In this document: piece after piece, positions 1 to 8,051 of the stretch
How the letters are laid out: every line of letters starts with the position of its first letter
Numbering within the stretch: the first letter of the stretch is position 1
Source: Actinoplanes sp. N902-109
Lineage (GTDB): Bacteria > Actinomycetota > Actinomycetes > Mycobacteriales > Micromonosporaceae
Direction: 5' to 3'
NCBI RefSeq assembly: GCF_000389965.1
Contig: NC_021191.1
Coordinates: 931,501-995,500 of the forward strand
DNA length: 64,000 nt
Notes under the pieces: model-generated
Told to the model about the DNA's origin: nothing
Databases searched by the model: none
Seen by the model: only the letters and a program-made list of their open reading frames with translations
Program-made: the position numbers and the translations under genes

Positions 1-2
1 CG

Positions 3-1166
3 ATGGCGGTGTTCGTGCCGATGCTGCTGCTCTCCACGATCACCCCGCTGGTGGTGAAGCTCCAGCTCAGCGATCTGAGCCGGACCGGCTCGGTGGTCGG
101 GCGGCTGTCCAGCATCGGCACCCTCGGCGGCATCACCGCGACGCTGGGCACCGGGTTCATCTTCGTGGCGGCGATGCCGAGCAGCTGGATCATCCTGTCG
201 CTGGCCGCCGTGCTGGCCCTCGGCGGTCTCGGCCTGGGCTGGTGGCTGCGGCGCCGGCACCCCGGCCTGGTCGTGCCGGGCCGGCCGCGGGTGCGGGCCA
301 CGCTGGCCACCATCGGGCTGGTCGGGGCCGGGCTCGGCGCCACCGCACCCACCCCGTGCGACGTCGAGACGGCCTACCACTGCGCCCGGGTGCAGCCGGA
401 CAAGAACGTGCCCGGCGGGCGGACGTTGCTGCTCAACTCGGCGCGGCACTCGTACGTCGACCGCAACGACCCCACCCACCTGGAGTTCGCGTACGTGCAG
501 TGGCTGGGCGCTGTCATCGACGTGCAGAAGACCAGCGGCGCCCCGCTCGACGCCCTGCACCTGGGCGGCGGCGGCTTCACCGTGCCCGAGTACGTGGCGG
601 CGACCCGGCCGGGCAGCAGCCAGCTGGTGCTCGAACTCGACGGCGGCCTGGTCGACCTGGACAAGCGCGAACTCGGCCTGACCACCGGCCCGGACCTGCG
701 GGTACGGATCGGCGACGCGCGGATCGGGCTGGCCGCCCAGCCGGACACCGGCTACGACCTGGTGGTCGGTGACGCCTTCGGCCACCTCGTGGTCCCGTGG
801 CACCTGGCCACCCGGGAGATGGCCGCCGACATCGCCCGGGTGCTGCGCCCGGCCGGGGTGTACGCGCAGAACGTGATCGACTACCCGCCCAACCGGTTCA
901 TCCGCGCCGAGCTGGCCACGGTGGCCGCGGTGTTCCCGCACGTCGCGCTGATCGCCCCGGAGGCGGCGCTGGCCGGGCGGACCGGCTCCAACTTCGTCAT
1001 CGTGGCGGGCAGGTCACCGCTGCCGCTCGACGAGATCCGCACCCACCTCGGCCTCGTCGACGAGCCGGTCGAACTGGTGTCCGGGACCGCGCTGGACGAC
1101 TTCGTCGACAACGCGCGGGTGCTGACCGACGACTACGCGCCGGTCGACCAGCTGCTCGCCGGGTAA
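3..1166 (+). CDS. Spermidine-synthase-like methyltransferase-fold protein with membrane segment, 5' partial
   Basis: The reading frame is open to the left window edge, so the N-terminus is missing. What is visible begins with membrane segments (about residues 1-20 and 35-80 of the visible part), then a Rossmann-fold domain. The glycine motif LGGGGFTVPEY and the following acidic strand end LELDGG match the decarboxy-SAM binding region of polyamine aminopropyltransferases, and YDLVVGDAF matches the catalytic strand. The layout is that of membrane-anchored spermidine-synthase-like proteins, in which an MFS-like or multi-pass N-terminal part precedes the catalytic domain. Whether it makes spermidine is not proven; actinobacterial members are often of unknown substrate. 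Confidence 0.75.
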   Translation: MAVFVPMLLLSTITPLVVKLQLSDLSRTGSVVGRLSSIGTLGGITATLGTGFIFVAAMPSSWIILSLAAVLALGGLGLGWWLRRRHPGLVVPGRPRVRATLATIGLVGAGLGATAPTPCDVETAYHCARVQPDKNVPGGRTLLLNSARHSYVDRNDPTHLEFAYVQWLGAVIDVQKTSGAPLDALHLGGGGFTVPEYVAATRPGSSQLVLELDGGLVDLDKRELGLTTGPDLRVRIGDARIGLAAQPDTGYDLVVGDAFGHLVVPWHLATREMAADIARVLRPAGVYAQNVIDYPPNRFIRAELATVAAVFPHVALIAPEAALAGRTGSNFVIVAGRSPLPLDEIRTHLGLVDEPVELVSGTALDDFVDNARVLTDDYAPVDQLLAG

Positions 1167-1188
1167 TTTCCGCTCGTTTTTCGGGACG

Positions 1189-1214
1189 GCCCCTGAGCAG
1201 GTCACCCCAGGGGC
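1189..1214 (+). terminator. Hairpin after spermidine-synthase-like gene
   Basis: GCCCCTG (1189-1195) pairs with CAGGGGC (1208-1214) over a 12-nt loop, 20 nt after the upstream stop codon. No T-run follows. It lies just before the AACAAT box of the next gene, so it may end transcription or only insulate. Confidence 0.35.
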
Positions 1215-1226
1215 AACAATCGGCAC

Positions 1227-2765
1227 ATGGGATGGCTGGCGGCGGGCGGGCGGGGCACCCGGGTCGGCGACCGGTACCGCTTGATCGAGCGGCTCGGCAC
1301 CGGCGGCATGTCGGTGGTCTGGCGTGGCCACGACGAGATCCTCGGCCGCCCGGTCGCGGTCAAGGTGCTCGCCCGGCCGCTCGCCGACGACTTCCGCTTC
1401 CGCTCCCGGCTGCGCCAGGAGGCCCACGCCGCGGCGCGGCTCAACCACCCCCACGTGACCAGCGTCTTCGACTTCGGCTTCGACGAGGACCTGACCCTGC
1501 CGTACGTGGTGATGGAGCTGAACGACGGCGAACCCGTCTCCGCCCGGCTGCGCCGCGAGGGGCCGTTCCCGTGGCGGGCGGCCGTGACGATCGCCGCTCA
1601 GGTCGCCTCCGCCCTGGCCACCGCGCACGACCAGGGCATCGTGCACCGCGACGTCACCCCGGCCAACATCATGCTGACCGGCGCCGGCGCCAAGGTCGTC
1701 GACTTCGGCATCTCCGCGCTCACCGGCCAGCGGGACGCCGCCGCGGACGGCAGCCTGCTGGGCACCCCGGCCTATCTCGCACCGGAACGGCTCGGCGGCG
1801 GGCCGGTGGCTCCACCCGCCGACGTGTACGCGCTGGGGGTGCTGCTCCACCGCTGCCTGACCGGGCGGTTGCCGTGGCCGGCCGGGACCACCACCGAGGC
1901 GTTGCGCGCGCATCTGTACGAGCAGCCGGAGCCCGTACCGTCGCTGCCCGGCCTGCCGCCGTCGGTCGGCGAGCTGTGCCTGCGCTGCCTGGCCAAGAAC
2001 CCGGCCGACCGGCCGACCGCGGCGGAGCTGGCCGAGTCGCTCGCGTCGCTGGTCGGTGTGCTCTGCCCGCCGGCGCCGTCGGGTGTGCCCCGGCCGTCAT
2101 TCGTACGCCGGTTGAGCGCGGCGATCGTGGCCCGGCGGCAACGTCTGCACGCCGCGGTGGTGACGCTGGTGCTGCTGGCCACGCTCGGGCTGGTGTGGAC
2201 CTCGACGCAGGAGCCCGACGAGGTGGGCACGGCCCAGGCCGCGGCGGCGGGCCCCGGACCACAATCGGTGGTGCCGCACGGTACGGGATGCCGGGTGCGC
2301 TTCCGCGTCCAGCGGGACACGGGCACGGACTTCGGCGTCCAGCTCACCGTGATCAACACGGGCGAGCACGCGCTGTCCGGGTGGCGGCTGGAGTTCGCCT
2401 TCACCGGCGGCCAGCGCCTCACCGACGTCTCCAAGCGGCTCTCCCAGCGGGGCCGCACCGTGGTGCTGCGCCCGCGCAAGGGCAGGAACCTGCGGCCGGG
2501 CCGCTCGGCAACGGTCACCCTGACCGGCAGCTACCGTGCGACCAACCCGCTGCCGCTGACCTTCACGCTCAACGGCCACCCGTGCCAGGCCGAGGTGGTG
2601 GGCGCGGTGGCCGACCCGGCACCCCGGCCCATGCCTTCCCCAGCCGCGACAACGACACCGGCCACCCGCAAGAAGACCAGAACCGCGCCCACCCCCTCGC
2701 GGGCCGCCACGTCGTCGCCCGCTCCGCCGCCCCGGGGCAGAGGCGGCTTCTCCATCGCCATCTGA
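1227..2765 (+). CDS. Receptor-type Ser/Thr protein kinase with C-terminal CBM2-like domain
   Basis: Residues ~16-280 form a Hanks-type kinase: glycine loop LGTGGMSVV (23-31), ATP lysine K46 in VAVKV, E65 of helix C, catalytic loop HRDVTPAN (140-147), DFG 159-161 and GTPAYLAPE (179-187). The loop lysine after HRD is Thr, a change seen in some actinobacterial kinases. One membrane segment follows (~308-330), then an extracellular domain (~352-455) with two Cys and the Trp/Asn pattern of family 2 carbohydrate-binding modules (GWRLEFAF, LTGSYRATNP), then a Thr/Pro/Lys tail. It probably senses a polysaccharide or wall ligand outside and phosphorylates proteins inside. The ATG lies 6 nt after AACAAT with no Shine-Dalgarno sequence, suggesting a leaderless transcript. 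Confidence 0.9.
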   Translation: MGWLAAGGRGTRVGDRYRLIERLGTGGMSVVWRGHDEILGRPVAVKVLARPLADDFRFRSRLRQEAHAAARLNHPHVTSVFDFGFDEDLTLPYVVMELNDGEPVSARLRREGPFPWRAAVTIAAQVASALATAHDQGIVHRDVTPANIMLTGAGAKVVDFGISALTGQRDAAADGSLLGTPAYLAPERLGGGPVAPPADVYALGVLLHRCLTGRLPWPAGTTTEALRAHLYEQPEPVPSLPGLPPSVGELCLRCLAKNPADRPTAAELAESLASLVGVLCPPAPSGVPRPSFVRRLSAAIVARRQRLHAAVVTLVLLATLGLVWTSTQEPDEVGTAQAAAAGPGPQSVVPHGTGCRVRFRVQRDTGTDFGVQLTVINTGEHALSGWRLEFAFTGGQRLTDVSKRLSQRGRTVVLRPRKGRNLRPGRSATVTLTGSYRATNPLPLTFTLNGHPCQAEVVGAVADPAPRPMPSPAATTTPATRKKTRTAPTPSRAATSSPAPPPRGRGGFSIAI

Positions 2766-2816
2766 CTCCTGACTCCCGTTCACCCTGGCCGGTCGGCTCA
2801 TCCGCGGCGGCCCGGC

Positions 2817-3488
2817 TCAGTCCTTGGTCACGCCGGCGAACTGCTCGACCTTGGTGGTGTTGCCGGCCACGATGAGCAGGCAGCCGGCCGGGACGACGGT
2901 CTCCGGCCGGGCGTACGTGAAATCCTCGCCGGGCAGCTTGATCCCCACGACCGTGACCCCCCACCGGCTGCGCAGCCCGATCTCGGCCAGCGACTTGCCG
3001 ACCGCCTCGCCGGGCGTCCGCACCTTCGCGATGGCGAACCCGTCGTCGAACTCGATGTAGTCCAGCATCCGCCCGGTGATCAGGTGCGCCACCCGCGAGC
3101 CCATCTCGGTCTCGGGGAACACGACATGCCGCGCGCCCACCCGCGACAGGATCTGCCCGTGCTTGACGCTGGTGGCCTTGGCCCAGATCTCGCTCACCCC
3201 GACCTCGGCCAGCGTCAGCACGGTCAGCACGCTGGTCTCCAGGTTGGTGCCGATGCCCACCACCGCCCGCGAGAAGTCCTGCACGCCGAGCTGGCGCAGC
3301 GCATCGGTGTCGGTGGCGTCGGCTTCCACCACGTGGGTGAGCCGGTCCGACCAGTCCTGCACGATGCGCGGGTCGGAGTCCACCCCGAGCACCTCGTGCC
3401 CCAGGTTGACCAGCGACTCGGCCACCGAGCCACCGAACCGGCCCAGCCCCACGACGACGACGCTGTCGGAACTCTGGTTGTCAGCCAA
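2817..3488 (-). CDS. trkA: TrkA/KtrA-type potassium-uptake gating protein
   Basis: This 223-residue cytoplasmic protein has an RCK_N Rossmann domain (GLGRFGG at 14-20, acidic D37 closing the second strand, as in NAD(H) or ATP binding) and an RCK_C domain in the last ~80 residues (GKSLAEIGLRSRWGVTVVGI). A single RCK pair is the usual KtrA length. It gates the partner membrane subunit encoded directly upstream. The start chosen is TTG at 3488, preceded by a strong GGAGGAGAGG at 7-nt spacing; it overlaps the trkH stop by 8 bases, so the two are translationally coupled. Confidence 0.9.
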   Translation of the reverse strand: MADNQSSDSVVVVGLGRFGGSVAESLVNLGHEVLGVDSDPRIVQDWSDRLTHVVEADATDTDALRQLGVQDFSRAVVGIGTNLETSVLTVLTLAEVGVSEIWAKATSVKHGQILSRVGARHVVFPETEMGSRVAHLITGRMLDYIEFDDGFAIAKVRTPGEAVGKSLAEIGLRSRWGVTVVGIKLPGEDFTYARPETVVPAGCLLIVAGNTTKVEQFAGVTKD

Positions 3489-4821
3489 CGATCGGCCTCT
3501 CCTCCGGATAGCGGTAGAGCCGCCGCCGGGTGTTCAGCGCGATGGCGGTGCCCACCGCGATCGTGCCGACCCGGCCGACGTACATCAGAACGACAAGCAC
3601 CAGCTGTGCCGGCTCGGGCAGCGACGAGGTGATGCCCGTGCTGAGCCCGACCGTGGCGAACGCCGACGTCACTTCGAACAACGCCCGGTCGAACGGCACG
3701 TGATCGGTGAGCGCGACGAGTGCCAGCGTGCCACCGGCAACCAGCGCGACCCCCAGCAGCGCCACGGTGAGCGCCTGCCGCTGCGTCTCCTCCGCGATCC
3801 GCCGCTTCTTGATCACCACGTCGGGCTCGCCGCGCAGTTCGGCCCAGATGACAAAGGCCAGCAGGAAGAACGTCGTCACCTTGATGCCACCGGCGGTGCT
3901 GGCACTGCCCCCGCCGATGAACATCATCCCGTTGGTCACGGCGATCGTCTCGGTGTTCATGTCCCCGAGGTTGATGCTGTTGAAGCCGCCGGACCGGGTC
4001 ATCACGTCCTGCGTCAGAGCGGCCAGCACCTTGCTGGGAACGCCGAGCGGCCCGAGCGTGCCCGGGTTGCTCCACTCGAACACCAGGAAGACGAGAAACC
4101 CGGCGCAGCTGAGCAGCGCGGTGCCCCACACGGTCAGCCGCGTATGGGTGGACCAGCCGGCCGGGGTACGCCACTCGCGGGCCAGCTCGAACCAGACCGG
4201 AAAACCGATCGACCCGCCCAGTACGCCCAGAGCCAGCGGGACGCAGATCCACCAGTCCCCGACGAACCGCACGAGACTGTCCGGGTACAACGCGAAGCCC
4301 GCATTGTTGAAGGCCTGCACGGCGTGGAAGACCGCCTCCCACACGGCCCGCCCGAACGAGTAGTCGTAGCCCAGCCAGAACCGCAGCGCCAGCACCACAC
4401 TGATCAGCGTCTCGGACACGAACATCACCACGGCCACCCGGATCAGCACCCGCCCGATGCTGCCGCCCTGCAGCCCGGAACTCTCCGCCTGAGCCAGCAA
4501 CCGGCTCCGCAAACCCAGCCGCCGCGACACGATCAAGCTCAGCAGGGTGGCCAGCGTGACGATGCCGAACCCACCGATCTGCGACAAAACCGTCAACAGC
4601 ACCAGCCCGAACCCCGACCAGTACGTAGGCGTGTCAACCACCGACAGCCCGGTCACGCAGACGGCACTGGTCGCCGTGAACAGCGCGGTCACGAACGGCG
4701 CATGCCCACCCCCCGCTTTTGCCGCCGGCAGCATCATCAGCGCGGTCCCCGCAGCGATGGCCCCCAGGAACGCCAACGGGACGACCCGAGCGGGATACCG
4801 CCAAGGCGACCGACCGTGCAC
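3481..4821 (-). CDS. trkH: TrkH/KtrB-type potassium transporter membrane subunit
   Basis: A multi-pass membrane protein with the four K+ filter P-loops of the Trk/Ktr/HKT family: TGLS near the N-terminus, NNAGF, RSGGF and TVGLS, each with the filter glycine. It forms the potassium path and is gated by the RCK protein encoded next. The open frame extends upstream to 4923, but the extra residues are Arg/Gly/Cys-rich and unlike the family. GTG at 4821, preceded by GGAGGGGGCGG, gives 446 residues, a normal KtrB length, and is the start used here. Confidence 0.9.
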   Translation of the reverse strand: MHGRSPWRYPARVVPLAFLGAIAAGTALMMLPAAKAGGGHAPFVTALFTATSAVCVTGLSVVDTPTYWSGFGLVLLTVLSQIGGFGIVTLATLLSLIVSRRLGLRSRLLAQAESSGLQGGSIGRVLIRVAVVMFVSETLISVVLALRFWLGYDYSFGRAVWEAVFHAVQAFNNAGFALYPDSLVRFVGDWWICVPLALGVLGGSIGFPVWFELAREWRTPAGWSTHTRLTVWGTALLSCAGFLVFLVFEWSNPGTLGPLGVPSKVLAALTQDVMTRSGGFNSINLGDMNTETIAVTNGMMFIGGGSASTAGGIKVTTFFLLAFVIWAELRGEPDVVIKKRRIAEETQRQALTVALLGVALVAGGTLALVALTDHVPFDRALFEVTSAFATVGLSTGITSSLPEPAQLVLVVLMYVGRVGTIAVGTAIALNTRRRLYRYPEERPIVG

Positions 4822-4943
4822 CCCGCCCCCTCCACCACACCCAGCCCGTTTCGGGCGGCAGCCGTTCCGGCGCCGGTTTTGTCGAGCCCAGCCTGCACCA
4901 TGCCCGCCCGAGCGCCGGTCCACACGCCGTCACCAGGCTGCTC

Positions 4944-4949
4944 TAGAGT
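4944..4949 (+). promoter_or_regulatory. -10 box of leaderless SDR gene
   Basis: TAGAGT lies exactly 7 nt before the ATG at 4957 and there is no Shine-Dalgarno sequence, the arrangement expected for a leaderless actinobacterial mRNA. Confidence 0.4.
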
Positions 4950-4956
4950 CGGCGAC

Positions 4957-5682
4957 ATGGCGAGGCTTGCGGTAGTCAGCGGCGGCGGGACGGGAATCGG
5001 GCGGGCCACGGCCGGCATGCTGGCGGGCGAGGGATACGACGTCCTCATCGTGGGCCGCCGCCCCGAGGTGCTCGCGGACGCCGTCAAGTGGATCGGCCCG
5101 CAGGCCGCCGCCGTCACCGCCGACCTGTCCGACCCGGCCCAGCTCCCCGCCGTCGTCGACGCCGTGGGCGACCGCGCCGTCGATGTGCTGGTCAACAATG
5201 CGGGCGCCTTCATCTCGGGGGACGACGCCACCCTTGACGACCTTGCCGCCCGCTGGCGCGCTGTCTTCGACTCGAACGTCACCACCGCAGTTCTCCTCAC
5301 CGAGGCCCTCCGCCCCAAGCTCCGCCGACCCGGTGCCCGGGTGATCCTGGTCAGCTCCATCGCAGCCCAGCGCGGCGGCGGCGGCCCCTATTCGGCTGCC
5401 AAGTCGGCTCTGCACGGCTGGATGTTCGACCTGGCCACCCAGTTCGGCCCGGAAGGCATCACCGCCAACGTCATCTCGCCCGGTTACGTCACCGACAGTG
5501 AGTTCTTCGTCGGCCGCATGACCGAGGAAGGCCACCGCGCCCGCGTCAACGCCTCCCTCATGAAGCGCGCGGGCGAACCCTCCGACATCGCCGAAGCGGT
5601 CCGCTGGCTGGCCGGCCCGGGCGGCGCCTTCGTCACCGGCCAGATCATCAACGTCAACGGCGGCACGGTGCTCGGTCGCTGA
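4957..5682 (+). CDS. Short-chain dehydrogenase/reductase
   Basis: Classical SDR of 241 residues acting on an unknown alcohol/ketone with NAD(P)(H). Seen in order: cofactor glycine motif GGGTGIG (10-16), an Arg-rich turn (VGRRPE) that favours NADPH, NNAG, catalytic Ser in VSSIAAQ, and the YSAAK pair of Tyr and Lys. The C-terminus ends with the family pattern GQIINVNGG. A longer frame runs upstream to 3076 but lies over trkH/trkA in antisense and is not coding; the ATG at 4957 begins the family homology and is 7 nt from a -10 box. Transcribed divergently from trkHA. Confidence 0.9.
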   Translation: MARLAVVSGGGTGIGRATAGMLAGEGYDVLIVGRRPEVLADAVKWIGPQAAAVTADLSDPAQLPAVVDAVGDRAVDVLVNNAGAFISGDDATLDDLAARWRAVFDSNVTTAVLLTEALRPKLRRPGARVILVSSIAAQRGGGGPYSAAKSALHGWMFDLATQFGPEGITANVISPGYVTDSEFFVGRMTEEGHRARVNASLMKRAGEPSDIAEAVRWLAGPGGAFVTGQIINVNGGTVLGR

Positions 5683-5708
5683 CCCACCCACCCGGCGGGG
5701 TGCCACCA

Positions 5709-5726
5709 CCGCCGGTTCGCCGGCGG
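5709..5726 (+). terminator. GC hairpin after SDR gene
   Basis: CCGCCGG, a TTCG tetraloop, and CCGGCGG form a perfect 7-bp stem 26 nt after the SDR stop. No T-run follows; termination is plausible but not certain. Confidence 0.45.
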
Positions 5727-5803
5727 CTTGATCCGGGGTTTCCCGGCGATCGTTCGCGTCATGCCCCCACGCTGCCACCGGGCCGAGGCCCGCGTCACCC
5801 GGC

Positions 5804-5845
5804 TGTGGACAACTCGCCTCGACCGCTCGCCGAGCCTGTGGACAA
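5804..5845 (+). promoter_or_regulatory. Two DnaA-box-like sites upstream of recQ
   Basis: TGTGGACAA occurs at 5804-5812 and again at 5837-5845. The reverse complement TTGTCCACA is the preferred DnaA box of high-GC actinobacteria. The spacing of 33 bp is about three helical turns. They lie 40-80 bp before the recQ start. Confidence 0.45.
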
Positions 5846-5884
5846 CGCCGCCGGTTGTCGGACCGTGCTGGTAGACATGCCCTC

Positions 5885-8047
5885 GTGGAGATGACGCGAG
5901 AGGCAGTCAGCGACGCTGAGCGGGCAGCCGTCCGGGAGTGCGCCGAGGAGGTGCTGCGGCGGCTGGCCGGTGACAACGCCGTGCTGCGCGAGGATCAGTG
6001 GCGGGCGATCGAGGCGTTGGTGGTCGACCGGCGGCGGGTGCTGTGCGTGCAGCGGACGGGCTGGGGCAAGTCGGCCGTCTATTTCGTCGCCACCGCCCTG
6101 CTGCGCGACGGCATCACCGCCGAGCCCGACGATCCGCCGGCCGGTCCGACGGTGATCGTGTCGCCGCTGCTCGCGCTCATGCGCAACCAGGTCGAGGCGG
6201 CTGCCCGGGCGGGCATCCGAGCCCGCACCATCAACTCGGCCAACCTCGACGAGTGGGACGAGATCACCGCGGAGATCCGCACCGGCGCCGTCGACGTGCT
6301 GCTGATCAGCCCCGAACGGCTCAACAACCCCGACTTCCGGGACAACGTGCTGCCCGGCCTGGCGGCGAGCACCGGCCTGCTGGTGGTCGACGAGGCGCAC
6401 TGCGTTTCCGACTGGGGGCACGACTTCCGGCCCGACTACCGGCGGCTGCGCACCTTTCTGGCCGGGCTGTCCGGGCGCACCCCGGTGCTGGCGACGACCG
6501 CGACCGCCAATGCCAGGGTGACCGCCGATGTTGCCGAGCAGCTGGGCGATGCGCTGGTGCTGCGCGGGCCCCTCGACCGGGATTCGCTGCGGCTGGCGGT
6601 GCTCGACCTGCCCGACCCGGCGCACCGGCTGGCCTGGCTGGCGGATCACCTCGATCGGCTCCCGGGCTCGGGCATCGTCTACACGCTCACCGTGGCCGCT
6701 GCGGGCGAGACTGCCGAGTTCCTGCGCTCCCGGGGGTTCGCTGTTGCGTCGTACACGGGACAGGTCGAGGATGCCGACCGCCGCGCCGCCGAGCAGGACC
6801 TGATGGACAACAAGATCAAGGCGCTGGTGGCGACCTCGGCGCTGGGCATGGGCTTCGACAAGCCGGATCTCGGGTTCGTCGTGCACCTCGGTGCGCCGTC
6901 GTCCCCGATTGCCTACTACCAGCAGGTCGGGCGGGCCGGGCGCGCGGTGCAGCATGCCGAGGTGGTGCTGCTGCCGGGCGCGGAGGACGCCGCGATCTGG
7001 CGCTATTTCGCATCCCTGGCCTTCCCGCCGGAGGAGCAGGTGCGCACGGTGCTGGCCGCGCTGTCACCCGACCGTCCGCTGTCCACGCAAGCCCTCGAGC
7101 CGATCGTCGATCTGCGGCGCGCGCGCCTGGAGCTCATGCTCAAGGTGCTCGACGTCGATGGGGCGGTCCGGCGCACCCGGGGCGGCTGGCTGGCGACCGG
7201 CGAACCGTGGACCTACGACACTGCCCGCTTGCGGCGCGTTGCCGAGGCGCGCTCGGCCGAGCAACAAACCATGATCGAGTACGCGAGGACGTCGTCCTGC
7301 CGCATGGAGTTCCTCCGCCGGTGCCTGGACGATCCCGGGGCCCAGCCGTGTGGCCGCTGCGACAACTGCGCCGGCCCGCTGTTCGACAACGCGGTGTCGC
7401 CCGCTTCGCTGACTGCGGCCAACGCCTTCCTAGGGCACGCCGGCATCGATCTCGCGCCCAAGAAGCTGTGGCCGAGTGGGCTGCCCACGGTGGGTGTCGG
7501 GCTCAAGGGCAAGATCCCGCCCGGCGAACAGGTCCAGCCCGGGCGGGCCGTGGGCCGGCTGTCCGACCAGGGGTGGGGCACCCGGCTGCGCGCGCTCGTG
7601 GCACCGGAGTCGCCGGACGGTCCCGTGCCGGACGAGCTGGCGGCCGCGATCGTCGACGTGCTCAAGGCGTGGGCGCACGGGGACGACGCCTGGGAGCAGC
7701 GCCCGGCAGCGGTCGTGGCGGTCGGTTCGCACCGGCGGCCCGAGCTGGTGCAGAGCATCGCGACCCGGATCGCGACGGTCGGCAGGCTGCCCATGCTGGG
7801 AACGCTGACGTCCTCGCACCACGGCGACGACGGGCCGCGCGGCAACAGCGCCCAGCGGGTGCTTGCCCTGCACGACGCTTTCACCGTTCCGCCCGAGGTG
7901 GCCGCCGCGCTGCCGGGGCTGGCCGGGCCGGTGCTGCTGGTGGACGACCTGGTGGACTCGGGCTGGACGATGGCGATCGCCGGCCGGGCGCTGCGACGAG
8001 CGGGCGCGCCGGGGGTGCTGCCCCTGGCCCTGGCGGTGGCCGGCTGA
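5885..8047 (+). CDS. RecQ-family DNA helicase fused to a phosphoribosyltransferase-like domain
   Basis: An ATP-dependent 3'-5' DNA helicase of the RecQ group, used in recombination and repair. Walker A is TGWGKS, motif II is DEAHC followed by SDWGHDFRPDY, motif III is TTATA, and motif VI is QQVGRAGR. After the helicase core a zinc-binding set (SSCRMEF...CGRCDNC) is kept. The last ~180 residues are not RecQ: they carry VLLVDDLVDSGWT, the PRPP-binding loop of type I phosphoribosyltransferases, as in ComFC. The start is uncertain: TTG 5855, GTG 5885 and ATG 5891 are all in frame; GTG 5885 is chosen because the upstream residues are unlike the family. Nucleotide salvage or DNA-end sensing by the extra domain is speculation. 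Confidence 0.85.
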   Translation: MEMTREAVSDAERAAVRECAEEVLRRLAGDNAVLREDQWRAIEALVVDRRRVLCVQRTGWGKSAVYFVATALLRDGITAEPDDPPAGPTVIVSPLLALMRNQVEAAARAGIRARTINSANLDEWDEITAEIRTGAVDVLLISPERLNNPDFRDNVLPGLAASTGLLVVDEAHCVSDWGHDFRPDYRRLRTFLAGLSGRTPVLATTATANARVTADVAEQLGDALVLRGPLDRDSLRLAVLDLPDPAHRLAWLADHLDRLPGSGIVYTLTVAAAGETAEFLRSRGFAVASYTGQVEDADRRAAEQDLMDNKIKALVATSALGMGFDKPDLGFVVHLGAPSSPIAYYQQVGRAGRAVQHAEVVLLPGAEDAAIWRYFASLAFPPEEQVRTVLAALSPDRPLSTQALEPIVDLRRARLELMLKVLDVDGAVRRTRGGWLATGEPWTYDTARLRRVAEARSAEQQTMIEYARTSSCRMEFLRRCLDDPGAQPCGRCDNCAGPLFDNAVSPASLTAANAFLGHAGIDLAPKKLWPSGLPTVGVGLKGKIPPGEQVQPGRAVGRLSDQGWGTRLRALVAPESPDGPVPDELAAAIVDVLKAWAHGDDAWEQRPAAVVAVGSHRRPELVQSIATRIATVGRLPMLGTLTSSHHGDDGPRGNSAQRVLALHDAFTVPPEVAAALPGLAGPVLLVDDLVDSGWTMAIAGRALRRAGAPGVLPLALAVAG

Positions 8048-8051
8048 CCGG

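Noticed and set aside
3076..4950. Long plus-strand frame upstream of the SDR
   Set aside because: It is antisense to trkH and trkA, rich in His/Gln/Arg/Pro as expected for a shadow frame, and only the part after 4957 shows family motifs.
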